Under the pieces are notes generated by a model. The model searched no databases. It was not told where the DNA came from and saw only the letters and a program-made list of their open reading frames with translations. Below, one piece after another: positions 36,689 to 46,335 of a DNA stretch of 64,000 nt. Made by a program: the position numbers and the translations under genes. Source of the DNA: Gordonia rubripertincta (GTDB taxonomy: Bacteria > Actinomycetota > Actinomycetes > Mycobacteriales > Mycobacteriaceae). Positions within the stretch are counted from its first letter, which is position 1. Each line of letters begins with the position of its first letter. Where the stretch lies: NCBI RefSeq assembly GCF_038024875.1, contig NZ_CP136136.1, forward strand, positions 4,278,001 to 4,342,000, written 5' to 3'.

Positions 36689-37812
36689 CAGTCCGACACC
36701 ACCACCGGACCGGCACCGACGGTCACGGTGTCGTAGACGCGGAGGATCTGGTCTGCCACGCGGGACCAGTCGTACTTGTCGGCGCGGATACGTCCCCGGG
36801 CGACGAGCTGCTCGCGCGCCTCGTCGTCGGAGAGCAGCGAGATGATGCCCGCCGCGAGCTGATCCGGCGATCCGGTGTCGACGAGCTTGCCCGCCCGGCC
36901 GTCGTCGAGGACGCGCCGGAAGGCGTTCAGCGAGCTGGCGATCACCGCGGCTCCGGCGGCCATCGCCTCGACAAGGACGATGCCGAAGCTCTCGCCGCCG
37001 AGGTTGGGGGCGCAGTAGACGTCGGCGGAGGCCAGGGCGCGCGCTTTGGTCGCGTCGTCGACCTGACCCAGGAAGACGAGGTGATCGGCGAGGCTTCCCG
37101 CGCGCCGGCGCAGCGCGGCCTGGTTGCCGCCGCCGACGACGAGGACCCGCACATCCGGGAACTTCTCCACGACCGACGGCAGCGCGCGCATCAGGATGTC
37201 GATTCCCTTGCGCGGCTCGTCGAAACGACCGAGGAACAGGATCGTGCCGCCGGGATGCGGGTAGCCGTCGAGCGGCTCGGCGTTGGCGAAGCCGGCGACG
37301 TTGATGCCGTTGGGGATCTCCACGGCATCGGAGCCCAGCGACTCCATCTGCCAGCGCCGCGCCAGTTCGGAGACGGCGATCTTGCCGGCGATGCGTTCGT
37401 GGTACGGGCGGAGAATTCCCTGGAAAGCGCTGAGCCACAGCGACTTCGACGTCGCGGTGTGGAAGGTCGTGACGATCGGGCCGGAGGCGACCATCAGCGA
37501 GAGCATGGAGATCGACGGCGAGTTCGGTTCGTGCACGTGCAGGACGTCGAAACCGTTCTCGGCGATCCAACGGCGTAGCCGCAGATAGCCTTTCGGGCTG
37601 AAGTTCACCCGCGAGACCGACCCGTTGTACGGGATGGCCAGCGACGGCCCCGCACGCACCACGTACTCGGGTAGTTCGGTGCGGCGCGACGCCGGGGCCA
37701 GGACGCTGACCTCGTGCCCGCGGTCGATGAAGACGTGTGCGAGTTCGGTGACGTGCGCCTGCACACCGCCGGGGACGTCGAACGAATAAGGGCAGATCAT
37801 CCCGATTCTCAT
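36688..37812 (-). CDS. pimA: Phosphatidylinositol alpha-mannosyltransferase PimA
   Basis: This GT4 enzyme transfers the first mannose from GDP-mannose to position 2 of phosphatidylinositol at the inner leaflet. It has 374 residues, typical length. The N-terminal Rossmann half has MRIGMICPYSFDVPGGVQAHV and HVHEPNSPSISML. The C-terminal half has LFLGRFDEPRKGIDIL and the nucleotide-sugar motif NLGGESFGIVLVEAMAAGAAV with its EX7E pattern. ATG overlaps the stop of the acyltransferase gene (ATGA). Operon order pgsA-acyltransferase-pimA as in mycobacteria. Confidence 0.96.
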   Translation of the reverse strand: MRIGMICPYSFDVPGGVQAHVTELAHVFIDRGHEVSVLAPASRRTELPEYVVRAGPSLAIPYNGSVSRVNFSPKGYLRLRRWIAENGFDVLHVHEPNSPSISMLSLMVASGPIVTTFHTATSKSLWLSAFQGILRPYHERIAGKIAVSELARRWQMESLGSDAVEIPNGINVAGFANAEPLDGYPHPGGTILFLGRFDEPRKGIDILMRALPSVVEKFPDVRVLVVGGGNQAALRRRAGSLADHLVFLGQVDDATKARALASADVYCAPNLGGESFGIVLVEAMAAGAAVIASSLNAFRRVLDDGRAGKLVDTGSPDQLAAGIISLLSDDEAREQLVARGRIRADKYDWSRVADQILRVYDTVTVGAGPVVVSD

Positions 37813-38735
37813 GCGGCTCCCCCGTTTTCGGTCATCCGTGCCTTCTGCCGATCGGTCCAGTCGGCCTCCCAGAGCGGTTGCAGCATGTGCCAGTCGGCGG
37901 GATGTGCGGCGATGTTCGCGGCGAACGCGTCGGCGAGCGCCTGGGTGGCCGCCTCCACACCGCCGGATACATCGATCTCCTCGCCGACACTCATCGACGA
38001 GTAGGGCGCCTCCTCGAACCAGTGGTGCGCCGGGAACAGGGCCGCGCCGGTCTCGATCGCCAGCCGCGCCGACCCGGCCGGCATCCGGGTGCGTTCACCG
38101 AAGAAGGTGACCGGGACGCCGTGGCGGGCGAGGTCGCGTTCCCCCAGCAGGCAGACGATGCCGCCGGCCCGGAGACGGTCGGCGAGCACACCGAACGGGG
38201 GCTGCTCGCCGCCACTGAGCGGGAAGATCTCGAAGCCCAGCGACTCGCGGTACTCGACGAACCGGTTGAACAGCGACTCCGGCTTGAGCCGTTCGGCAAC
38301 CGTTGCGAACTTCCCGTAGTGCTGGACCAGCCAGACGCCGGCCATGTCCCAGTTACCGGTGTGCGGCAGGGCCAGCACCACACCCTTGCCGCGCGACACC
38401 GCGGCGTCGAGCCGGGCGTGGTCGGCCTCGGGCAGGTTCCCGGTCGACGCCACGGTGGCACGGTCCTGGGCGGGCAGCCGGAAGGCCTCGCACCAGTACC
38501 GCGCGTAGGAACGCACCGCATCCGCGACCAACTCGTCGGGCACGTCGGCGGGGTCGGCGACCCCGACCACGCGGGCCAGGTTGCGGCGCAACTGTTCCGG
38601 ACCGCCATTGCGGCGTCCGGCGAGTCCGGCGGCACGGTCGAACACGGTGCGGGCGGCGCGTTCCGGCGCGTACCTCACCGCTGCCCAGCCGGCCCGGTAC
38701 CCCAGGTCGGCGGCGAGTGCGGCGATGTCGGTCAT
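37809..38735 (-). CDS. patA: Phosphatidylinositol mannoside acyltransferase (PatA-like)
   Basis: This 308-residue member of the lysophospholipid acyltransferase/HtrB family acylates the mannose of PIM1/PIM2. The catalytic HX4D motif is H125-TGNW-D130 in LALPHTGNWDMAG. A following segment GERDLARHGVPVTFFGE is typical of the family. No signal peptide. It is a peripheral membrane protein. The ATG at 38735 overlaps the pgsA stop, and its own stop overlaps the pimA start, so all three are coupled. Corresponds to Rv2611c. Confidence 0.93.
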   Translation of the reverse strand: MTDIAALAADLGYRAGWAAVRYAPERAARTVFDRAAGLAGRRNGGPEQLRRNLARVVGVADPADVPDELVADAVRSYARYWCEAFRLPAQDRATVASTGNLPEADHARLDAAVSRGKGVVLALPHTGNWDMAGVWLVQHYGKFATVAERLKPESLFNRFVEYRESLGFEIFPLSGGEQPPFGVLADRLRAGGIVCLLGERDLARHGVPVTFFGERTRMPAGSARLAIETGAALFPAHHWFEEAPYSSMSVGEEIDVSGGVEAATQALADAFAANIAAHPADWHMLQPLWEADWTDRQKARMTENGGAA

Positions 38736-39430
38736 CGTGCCTCGGCGGGCGGGGTCGGGCCGTCGGTGTCGGTGTCGGCGGGGTCGGAATCGGTGGATTC
38801 GGGTTGTGCCTCGAGCGGGATCAGGTCCCGCGCACCCGGTGAGTTGGAGATCGACCACATGCGCTGGCCGACGGTGATGACGCTGCCGACGGCGAGCAGC
38901 CACATCGCCACGTGGACCGCCCACGGCAGGCCGAGACCGGTGAGGCCGGTGCCGACGAGCACGATGATGAGGCGGTCGGGGCGCTCGATGAGACCACCGT
39001 CGCCGTAGAGGCCGCTGGCCTCGGCGCGGGCCTTGGCGTACGAGATCACCTGCGAGGTGACCAGGCAGATCAGGGTCGCGATCAGCAGCAGGCGATGGGG
39101 TTCGGTGACGGTGCACCACCACACGAGTCCGGCGAAGATCGCGCCGTCGGCGATGCGGTCACACGTGGCGTCGAGGACCGCCCCGAAACGGGTCCCGCCG
39201 CCGCGGGCACGGGCCATCGCGCCGTCGAGCATGTCGAACATGACGAAGAGCCAGATGACCAGGGTGCCCGCGAACAGGTAGCCCATCGGGAACAGCGTGA
39301 GCGCGGCCGCCACGCTCGCCACGGTCCCGATCACGGTCATGATGTCCGGCGTGAGGCCGGTACGCAGCAGCGCCCGCCCCATCGGCAACGTCACCTTGGA
39401 GACCGACGCCCGACCCAGAATGCTCAGCAT
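38732..39430 (-). CDS. pgsA: Phosphatidylinositol phosphate synthase (CDP-alcohol phosphatidyltransferase) PgsA
   Basis: This integral membrane enzyme of 232 residues joins CDP-diacylglycerol to inositol 1-phosphate, the entry to phosphatidylinositol. The CDP-alcohol signature is complete: D66-xx-D69-G70-xx-AR, G83, D87 and D91 in FDMLDGAMARARGGGTRFGA and VLDATCDR. About six membrane segments are visible, and the C-terminal tail is acidic and Pro-rich. The HIT gene ends 18 bases upstream. In M. tuberculosis this gene is named pgsA1 (Rv2612c). Confidence 0.94.
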   Translation of the reverse strand: MLSILGRASVSKVTLPMGRALLRTGLTPDIMTVIGTVASVAAALTLFPMGYLFAGTLVIWLFVMFDMLDGAMARARGGGTRFGAVLDATCDRIADGAIFAGLVWWCTVTEPHRLLLIATLICLVTSQVISYAKARAEASGLYGDGGLIERPDRLIIVLVGTGLTGLGLPWAVHVAMWLLAVGSVITVGQRMWSISNSPGARDLIPLEAQPESTDSDPADTDTDGPTPPAEAR

Positions 39431-39448
39431 CCGCGAGCTCCTCCCCCC

Positions 39449-39997
39449 TCAGTCATCGAGACGTTGCCACGCCTCGGCGAGCAGCCCCCGGGTGTCGCGC
39501 AGCAGCTGCGGCATCACCTTGGTCTCGCCGACGATCGTGATGAAGTTCGCGTCGCCCATCCAGCGGGGCACGATGTGCTGGTGCAGGTGTTCGGAGAGCG
39601 AGCCGCCCGCGGCATAACCCAGGTTGAGTCCCACGTTGAACGCGTTCGGGTTCGAGACCGCCTTGATCGTGCGGATCATCCGCTGCGTGAAGGTCATCAG
39701 CTCGGACGACTCGGCGGGCGTCAGATCCTCGAGGTCGGCGACCTGGCGGTACGGGACCACCATCGTGTGCCCCGGGTTGTACGGGTACAGGTTGAGCACC
39801 GCGTACACCGACTCGCCGCGCGCGACGATCAGCCCGTCCTCGTCGGACATCGTCGGGATGTCGAGGAAGGGGTGACCGGTCTTGGCCGCCGGCTGCGGGT
39901 CGGCGATGTAGGTCATCCGGTGCGGACTCCACAGCCGCTCCAGACGACCACCGACGCCGACGCCCTCGTCGCGGATCTCGCCGGGTGCCTCAGCCAT
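39449..39997 (-). CDS. HIT-domain protein, probable Ap4A phosphorylase
   Basis: This 182-residue nucleotide-binding protein has the histidine triad H137-L-H139-Q-H141 in EHLHQHIVPRW and an upstream region NLYPYNPGHTMVVPYR. Its position between thrS and pgsA matches Rv2613c, reported as an Ap4A phosphorylase. Making that activity next to threonyl-tRNA synthetase is sensible because synthetases generate Ap4A. That link is inference. ATG at 39997 overlaps the thrS end by eight bases (ATGGCTGA). N-terminal residues 1-25 are not conserved. Confidence 0.88.
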   Translation of the reverse strand: MAEAPGEIRDEGVGVGGRLERLWSPHRMTYIADPQPAAKTGHPFLDIPTMSDEDGLIVARGESVYAVLNLYPYNPGHTMVVPYRQVADLEDLTPAESSELMTFTQRMIRTIKAVSNPNAFNVGLNLGYAAGGSLSEHLHQHIVPRWMGDANFITIVGETKVMPQLLRDTRGLLAEAWQRLDD

Positions 39998-42065
39998 CGA
40001 CGGCCCCCACGGTGCCGAGCTTCGCCTCCAGGAGTTCCTTGGTCGGCGACTCGTTGCGCCGGGCGCCCACCCAGTCGGTGATCGCCGCGATCGCGGCACC
40101 CACCGGGACACCGTTGATCTGCGACCCGTCGCGGAACCGGAAACTCACCGCATGCGCCTCGACGTCGCGTTCGCCGGCGAGCAGCATGAACGGCACCTTC
40201 CCGGTGGTGTGGTTGCGGATCTTCTTCTGCATGCGGTCGTCGGAGTGGTCGACCTCGGCGCGGACACCGGCGGCACGCAGCGCGTCGACGACACCCTGCA
40301 GGTGATCGGCGAACGCGTCGGCCACCGGGATGCCCATCACCTGGACCGGCGACAGCCAGGCCGGGAAGGCGCCCGCGTAGTGCTCGGTGAGCACGCCGAA
40401 GAACCGCTCGATGGAGCCGAACAGCGCGCGGTGGATCATCACCGGACGCTGCTTGGTGCCGTCCGGGCCGGTGTACTCGAGTTCGAAGCGCTCCGGCAGG
40501 TTGAAGTCGAGCTGGATCGTCGACATCTGCCAGGTGCGGCCTAGCGCATCCTTGGCCTGCACCGAGATCTTGGGGCCGTAGAACGCGGCGCCGCCCGGAT
40601 CGGGCACGAGGTCGAGACCCGACGCCTCGGCGACCTCGGCGAGCGTGTTGGTCGCCTCTTCCCACACCTCGTCGGAGCCGACGAACTTCTTCGGGTCCTT
40701 GGTGGACAGTTCGAGGTAGAAGTCGTCGAGGCCGTAGTCCTTGAGCAGGCCGAGGACGAAGTTGAGGATCGACGTCAGCTCGTCGCGCATCTGCTCGCGG
40801 GTGCAGTAGATGTGCGCGTCGTCCTGCGTCATGCCCCGCACGCGGGTGAGTCCGTGGATCACGCCGGACTTCTCGTAGCGGTAGACCGATCCGAACTCGA
40901 ACATCCGCAGCGGCAGTTCACGATACGACCGTCCGCGGCCGCGGAAGATCAGGTTGTGCATCGGGCAGTTCATCGGCTTCAGGTAGTAGTCCTGGCCGGG
41001 CTTGCGCACCTCGCCGTTCTCGTCGACCTCGGCGTCGACGTGCATGGGCGGGAACATTCCGTCGCGGTACCAGTCGAGGTGACCGGAGACCTCGTAGAGG
41101 TGTCCCTTGGTGATGTGCGGCGTGTTGACGAACTCGTACCCCGCGGCCACGTGGCGTGCCCGTGAGTAGTCCTCCATCTCCTTGCGGATGATGCCGCCCT
41201 TGGGATGGAAGACCGGCAGGCCCGAGCCGAGTTCGTCGGGGAAGCTGAACAGGTCGAGTTCGGCGCCGAGCTTGCGGTGGTCGCGCTTCTCCGCCTCGGC
41301 GAGCAGCTCGAGATGGGTGTCGAGGGCCTCGGCCGACTCCCATGCGGTGCCGTACACGCGCTGGAGGTCGGCGTTGTCCTGGTCGCCGCGCCAGTAGGCG
41401 GCCGACGAACGGGTCAGCTTGAACGCGGCGATGTACTTGGTGGTCGGCACGTGGGGACCACGGCACAGATCGCACCAGATGCGTTCGCCGGTCCGCGGGT
41501 TGAGGTTGTCGTAGACGGACAGCTCGCCGCCGCCGACCTCCATCACCTCGGCGTCGTCGGCGGCACCCTTGTCGTCGATCAGCTCGAGCTTGAACGGCTC
41601 GTTCGCCAGCTCGGCGCGTGCCTCGTCCTTCGACTCGTAGACGCGGCGCGAGAAGCGCTGCCCGGACTTGATGATCTGCTTCATCTTCTTCTCGAGGGCC
41701 TTGAGGTCCTCGGGCGTGAAGGGTTCGGCGACGTCGAAGTCGTAGTAGAAGCCGTCCTTGATGGGCGGGCCGATACCCAGCTTGGCGTCGGGGAACAGGT
41801 CCTGGACCGCCTGCGCGAGCACGTGCGCGCAGGAATGCCGGATGACGCTGCGTCCGGCCTCGGTGTTGGCCGCCACGGGCTCGACCTCGGCGTCCTCGGC
41901 AGGCACCCAGGACAGGTCACGCAGGTCGCCGGCGGCGTCGCGGACCACGACGATCGCCTCGGGACCCTTGTTGGGCAGATCGTGGTCACGCAGTGCGGTG
42001 CCCGCGGTGGTTCCGGCCGGCACACGGATCGTGGCTGGGCTGGTCACCTGGACGTCGTCGGGCAC
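39990..42065 (-). CDS. thrS: Threonine--tRNA ligase
   Basis: This class II synthetase has domains TGS (residues about 10-70), editing domain with HSCAHVLAQAVQ and CDLCRGPHVPTT, catalytic core (motif 1 in GGIIRKEMEDYSR, YYLKPMNCPMHNLIF, motif 2 RMFEFGSVYRYE, zinc ligands Cys and His, motif 3 PVMIHRALFGSIERF) and a C-terminal anticodon-binding domain. I chose GTG at 42065 since GAGGAG lies seven bases upstream and 691 residues fits the family. A GTG 30 bases earlier is possible. No T-box leader is seen in the 141 bases upstream. Confidence 0.95.
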   Translation of the reverse strand: MPDDVQVTSPATIRVPAGTTAGTALRDHDLPNKGPEAIVVVRDAAGDLRDLSWVPAEDAEVEPVAANTEAGRSVIRHSCAHVLAQAVQDLFPDAKLGIGPPIKDGFYYDFDVAEPFTPEDLKALEKKMKQIIKSGQRFSRRVYESKDEARAELANEPFKLELIDDKGAADDAEVMEVGGGELSVYDNLNPRTGERIWCDLCRGPHVPTTKYIAAFKLTRSSAAYWRGDQDNADLQRVYGTAWESAEALDTHLELLAEAEKRDHRKLGAELDLFSFPDELGSGLPVFHPKGGIIRKEMEDYSRARHVAAGYEFVNTPHITKGHLYEVSGHLDWYRDGMFPPMHVDAEVDENGEVRKPGQDYYLKPMNCPMHNLIFRGRGRSYRELPLRMFEFGSVYRYEKSGVIHGLTRVRGMTQDDAHIYCTREQMRDELTSILNFVLGLLKDYGLDDFYLELSTKDPKKFVGSDEVWEEATNTLAEVAEASGLDLVPDPGGAAFYGPKISVQAKDALGRTWQMSTIQLDFNLPERFELEYTGPDGTKQRPVMIHRALFGSIERFFGVLTEHYAGAFPAWLSPVQVMGIPVADAFADHLQGVVDALRAAGVRAEVDHSDDRMQKKIRNHTTGKVPFMLLAGERDVEAHAVSFRFRDGSQINGVPVGAAIAAITDWVGARRNESPTKELLEAKLGTVGAVDG

Positions 42066-42206
42066 GGGGACGCTCCTCGAATAGGGTTCGGACACGCGAA
42101 GTACGCGTCCGCGGGCGGACGTTTGCGACTCCGATGGTATCCGCGTGTCATCCCGACCGGCCGTACCCCTCCTCTCCCGGCGCGCGGCGCGGCCCGGGAA
42201 GGGCGA

Positions 42207-42629
42207 TCAGGAGAAGATGGGGCTGGCGAGCCATTGATAGTCGAGGTTCACCCAACCGGCCGCCGTGTGCAGTGCCCCCAGGAGCCAGAGGGTTCCCACG
42301 ACGATGACGAAGGTGCCGACCCAGAACACCGATTGCACCGACCAGTGCTGCCGGCCGATCCACCTCATCCAGGCGTCGTACTTCGCCCGCGCGAACTTCA
42401 GTAGTCGGTGCGCCCACTCGAATTCCGACGCCAGGATTCCGAGTCCGAGGAAGACGATGAGCCAGCCGGGACCCGGGTACGGGATGGCGACGATGCCGCA
42501 CAGCAGCACGATCGTGCCGACGACGGCGACCCCGATGCGATAGATGCGATGCCAGCGTGGGTCGGATCGCACCACGTACCGGCGATGACGCGCCCGGATT
42601 CGCAGCCGCTTCCACAACGACTCCGCCAT
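42207..42629 (-). CDS. TIGR02611-like small integral membrane protein (PGPGW)
   Basis: This 140-residue protein has a basic N-terminus and three to four membrane segments. The first pair encloses the family hallmark IPYPGPGWLIVFLGLGIL followed by LASEFEWAHRLL. The last segment reads FWVGTFVIVVGTLWLLGAL. The function is unknown. The name rests on the PGPGW hallmark only. ATG at 42629 is preceded by GGGGGAAC. The 95 bases to the divergent trehalose gene form a shared promoter region. Confidence 0.8.
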   Translation of the reverse strand: MAESLWKRLRIRARHRRYVVRSDPRWHRIYRIGVAVVGTIVLLCGIVAIPYPGPGWLIVFLGLGILASEFEWAHRLLKFARAKYDAWMRWIGRQHWSVQSVFWVGTFVIVVGTLWLLGALHTAAGWVNLDYQWLASPIFS

Positions 42630-42723
42630 GTTCCCCCAACCATCGGATTCGCACATCGGAAAAATCGGGTCCAGGCTACCGAATCCCGTGTCGCGGCACG
42701 TTCGCCGAGCGCATGCTTGGCCG

Positions 42724-45700
42724 ATGGGCACGCGTCCGGTGACGATCGACGCACGACTGCACGACGGCGTGATCTTCGGCCCCGACGACTCGACCGTCGA
42801 CGCCGAGGCGCACCCGCGTGGGCGCGGCTCTGCCGACGGTCTCGTCCAGCGTCTCCACGGGTTCGGTATCGCCTGCGGTGCCCGGTCGTCCGAGCACACC
42901 CTGCTCGACACCGCCGGGCGACTCGGGGTGTCGCCCCTGCGGTGCGCTGTCGTGGAACACACCCCGGAGGGGGTGGCTGCCGCCCGGCGGAACGGGTTCG
43001 CGCTCGTCGTGGCGATCGGGACGCCGGCGCGGGCCGATGAACTGCGACGCCTCGGCGCCGACGCCGTGGTCGGCGACCCCGCCGACATCCGGGTCCGCCT
43101 CGGCGGCGCCCGGATCTCGACGATGCCGGACGCCTTGACCTACCTCGATCACCTGCACGCCATCGCCGCGTCTCGCCGACCCGTGGTCTTCCTCGATTTC
43201 GACGGAACCCTGTCCGACATCGTCGACGACCCGTCCGCCGCGGTCCTGGTCGACGGGGCCGCCGAGGCGCTGACCCGGCTGGCGCAGTTGTGCCCGGTCG
43301 CGGTCATCAGCGGTCGCGACCTCGACGACATCCGCGAGCGCGTCGGGCTGCCCGACCTCTGGTACGCCGGATGCCACGGCCTCGAACTCCTCGGCCCGGA
43401 GGGCGAGCATTTCGTCAACGAGGCGGCGCGCACGTCCACGTCTTCGGTCGTCGCGGCGTCCGAGGAACTGCGGCAACGGTTCGCCGATGTCGACGGGGTC
43501 CTGGTGGAGCCCAAGCACTTCAGTGTTGCCGTCCACTTCCGCAACGCCTCCCCGGCCGACGTCGAGGGCATCGTGGCGGCGGCTCGCGAGATCGGTGCAC
43601 GCCGCGGCTTGCGCGCCCTTCCCGGTCGCATGGTGCTCGAATTGAAACCCGACGTCGACTGGGACAAGGGGCAGGCGCTGGAGTGGGTCCGCCATCAGGT
43701 GGGCGCCGTCGACCAAGGGTGGATTCCGGTCTACTTCGGCGACGATCTCACCGACGAGGACGCCTTCGACCGGATCGCCACCGACGGGATCGGGATCGTG
43801 GTGCGCGCCGAGGAGAACCGCGACCGCCGCACGGCCGCCCAGTTCGCCGTGGAGTCCCCCTCGGCGATCCCGGCGCTGCTGGCCCAGATCGCCGACCACG
43901 TCGAGCAGGCGAGCGAACCCCCGGCCGACTGGTCACTGACCTACGACTCCTACGATCCGCCCGCCGAGAAGCTGCGCGAGGCCCTGTGCACCGTGGGGAA
44001 CGGTTACTTCGCGACCCGCGGGGCGGCCCCGGAATGCGACGCGGGGCCAGTGCACTATCCGGGCACCTACGCCGCCGGCGTGTACAACCGGCTCACCGAT
44101 CAGCTACCCGCCGGCGACGTGGAGAACGAGAGCCTGGTCAACCTGCCGAACTGGTTGCCGCTGACCTTCCGGGTCGACAGCGGTGAGTGGTTCACCGTCG
44201 ACGAGGTCGAGGTGTTGTCGTTCCGTCAGACCCTCGACCTGCGGCGCGCGATGCTGTCCCGCGATGTGCGCTTCCGCGATGCACACGGCCGCACCACCTC
44301 CGTCCGTCAACGCCGATTCGTGTCGATGGACCAGCGTCATGTCGCCGCCCTCGACACCCGGGTCCGCGCCGAGGACTGGGCAGGGCGGATCGAGGTCTCC
44401 TCGATGATCGACGGCAGAGTCACGAACGCCGGGGTCGATCGCTACCGGGAACTGGCGAGCCGGCATCTCACCGCCCGCGAGGGCACCGCGGCTTCGACGG
44501 ACTCGGTTCTGTTGCGGGTGCAGACCAACCAGTCCCGCATCACCATCGCGGTCGGCGCCCGCACCACGGTGTGGCGGGGGAACGAACAGTTACCCGCCCA
44601 CTACGACCTGATCTCCGATCAGGGGCGGATCGGGCACCGGATCAGTGTCGACATCGCCGCCGGTGAAGAGGTGTCCGTGGAGAAGGTCGTGACGCTGTAC
44701 ACCTCGCGCGACAACGGGATCTCCGAGCCCGGTGTCGCCGCGTCGGGCACGCTCGCCCGGCTCGGGCGGTTCCAGGACCTGCTCACCGGTCACGCCAGGG
44801 CGTGCGTGCGGCTGTGGGACCTGTGCCGCACCGACCTCGACGGGCACCCCGACGCGCAACGGGTCATCCGGTTCCACACGCTGCACATGCTGCAGGTGGT
44901 CTCGCACAACACCATCGACATGGACGTCGGCATCCCGGCGCGAGGACTGCACGGCGAGGCGTATCGCGGCCACATCTTCTGGGACGAGGTCTTCGTCCTG
45001 CCCGTCCTCACGCCCCGGCTGCCCAAGCTCGCCAAAGCGCTGCTCCGCTACCGGTTCCGGAGACTCGACGAGGCGCGGGTCGCCGCCCGCGAGGCCGGTC
45101 ATCGGGGTGCGATGTACCCCTGGCAGTCCGGAAGCGACGGCCGGGAGGAAAGCCCGGAGCTACACCTCAATCCACGGTCGGGGCGGTGGAACCCGGACCC
45201 CAGCGCCCGCCAGCACCACATCGGACTGGCCGTCGCCTACAACGTGTGGCAGTACTTCCAGGTGACACACGACCTGGACTTCCTGGTCGAGTCCGGCGCG
45301 GAACTGCTCGTCGAGATCGCCCGGTTCTGGGCCGACCTCGCGACCTACGACCCGCGCCACGATCGCTACGTGATCCGCGGGGTGATCGGGCCCGACGAGT
45401 TCCACTCCGGCTACCCGGACGCACCCTACGACGGGATCGACAACAACGCGTTCACGAATGTGATGGCGGTGTGGGTCATCCGGCGCGCACTGGATGCCCT
45501 GGCGACCATCCCGCAGCGCGACCGGGTCAATCTGCTCGACGACATCGGTTTGCGCGAACCGGAACTCGAGCTGTGGCGGACGCTGACCAGCCGCATGTTC
45601 GTCCCCTTCCACGACGGCACGATCAGCCAGTTCGAGGGGTATGACGAACTGGCCGAACTGGATTGGGCGGCCTACCGCGCGGAGTACGGGAACATCCAGC

Positions 45701-46305
45701 GACTCGACCGCATCCTGGAGGCCGAGAACGACGACGTCAACCGGTACAAGGTGTCCAAGCAGGCAGACGTTCTCATGCTCTTCTTCCTGCTGTCTGCCGA
45801 CGAGTTGCGAGAACTGTTGGAACGCCTGGGTTATGGACTGCCGCCCGAGATGATCCCGCACACCATCGACTACTACATGTCCCGGACCTCGCACGGGTCG
45901 ACGTTGAGTTCGGTCGTCCACGCGTGGGTCCTCGCCCGCGGCGACCGCGAACACGCGGTGTCGTTCTTCGACCGGGTCCTCGAGTCCGACATCGCCGACA
46001 TCCAGGGCGGTACGACGTCGGAGGGGATCCATCTGGCGGCCATGTGCGGGAGCATCGACCTGTTGCAGCGCTGTTTCACGGGCCTCGAGCTCCGCGACGA
46101 CCGCCTGATCCTCAACCCGCGGTGGCCGCGATCACTGGGCGTCTTGTCCTTCCGCGTCTACTACCGCAGGCACCGCCTGCAGTTGCGGGTCAGCGGCAGC
46201 GGCGTCGAGGTCACATCGGAACGGCGCGACGTCGCCCCGGTCGATGTGCAGTGTCGCGAGACCCTGGTTCAGCTGAAACCCGGGACGACGGTCCACTTCA
46301 GATGA
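42724..46305 (+). CDS. Trehalose-6-phosphatase/GH65 trehalose phosphorylase-like fusion with decayed N-terminal HAD domain (OtsB1-like)
   Basis: A 1193-residue protein with three parts. Residues 1 to about 130 are a remnant of a beta-phosphoglucomutase-like HAD domain: the first motif reads VIFGPDDS, with Gly19 where the nucleophilic Asp belongs, and the cap is missing. Residues about 150-400 are an OtsB-type trehalose-6-phosphatase with intact D158-F-D160-GT, VISGRDLDD, Lys in ELKPDVDWDKG and FGDDLTDEDAF. From about 430 to the end is GH65 with general acid E892 in GPDEFHSGYP, KQADVLML, TSHGSTLSS and GTTSEGIHL. The domain order matches Rv2006 (OtsB1). The OtsB part would form trehalose and the GH65 part would phosphorolyse a disaccharide. 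ATG 42724 has no clear ribosome site. GTG 42739 is an alternative. Confidence 0.9.
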   Translation: MGTRPVTIDARLHDGVIFGPDDSTVDAEAHPRGRGSADGLVQRLHGFGIACGARSSEHTLLDTAGRLGVSPLRCAVVEHTPEGVAAARRNGFALVVAIGTPARADELRRLGADAVVGDPADIRVRLGGARISTMPDALTYLDHLHAIAASRRPVVFLDFDGTLSDIVDDPSAAVLVDGAAEALTRLAQLCPVAVISGRDLDDIRERVGLPDLWYAGCHGLELLGPEGEHFVNEAARTSTSSVVAASEELRQRFADVDGVLVEPKHFSVAVHFRNASPADVEGIVAAAREIGARRGLRALPGRMVLELKPDVDWDKGQALEWVRHQVGAVDQGWIPVYFGDDLTDEDAFDRIATDGIGIVVRAEENRDRRTAAQFAVESPSAIPALLAQIADHVEQASEPPADWSLTYDSYDPPAEKLREALCTVGNGYFATRGAAPECDAGPVHYPGTYAAGVYNRLTDQLPAGDVENESLVNLPNWLPLTFRVDSGEWFTVDEVEVLSFRQTLDLRRAMLSRDVRFRDAHGRTTSVRQRRFVSMDQRHVAALDTRVRAEDWAGRIEVSSMIDGRVTNAGVDRYRELASRHLTAREGTAASTDSVLLRVQTNQSRITIAVGARTTVWRGNEQLPAHYDLISDQGRIGHRISVDIAAGEEVSVEKVVTLYTSRDNGISEPGVAASGTLARLGRFQDLLTGHARACVRLWDLCRTDLDGHPDAQRVIRFHTLHMLQVVSHNTIDMDVGIPARGLHGEAYRGHIFWDEVFVLPVLTPRLPKLAKALLRYRFRRLDEARVAAREAGHRGAMYPWQSGSDGREESPELHLNPRSGRWNPDPSARQHHIGLAVAYNVWQYFQVTHDLDFLVESGAELLVEIARFWADLATYDPRHDRYVIRGVIGPDEFHSGYPDAPYDGIDNNAFTNVMAVWVIRRALDALATIPQRDRVNLLDDIGLREPELELWRTLTSRMFVPFHDGTISQFEGYDELAELDWAAYRAEYGNIQRLDRILEAENDDVNRYKVSKQADVLMLFFLLSADELRELLERLGYGLPPEMIPHTIDYYMSRTSHGSTLSSVVHAWVLARGDREHAVSFFDRVLESDIADIQGGTTSEGIHLAAMCGSIDLLQRCFTGLELRDDRLILNPRWPRSLGVLSFRVYYRRHRLQLRVSGSGVEVTSERRDVAPVDVQCRETLVQLKPGTTVHFR

Positions 46306-46335
46306 CTCCCCCCGGCATGACGGACCGCCGGCCTC

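Noticed and set aside
42066..42206. T-box or other leader riboswitch before thrS
   Set aside because: No specifier stem, T-box sequence or antiterminator fold could be found. Actinobacterial thrS usually lacks one.
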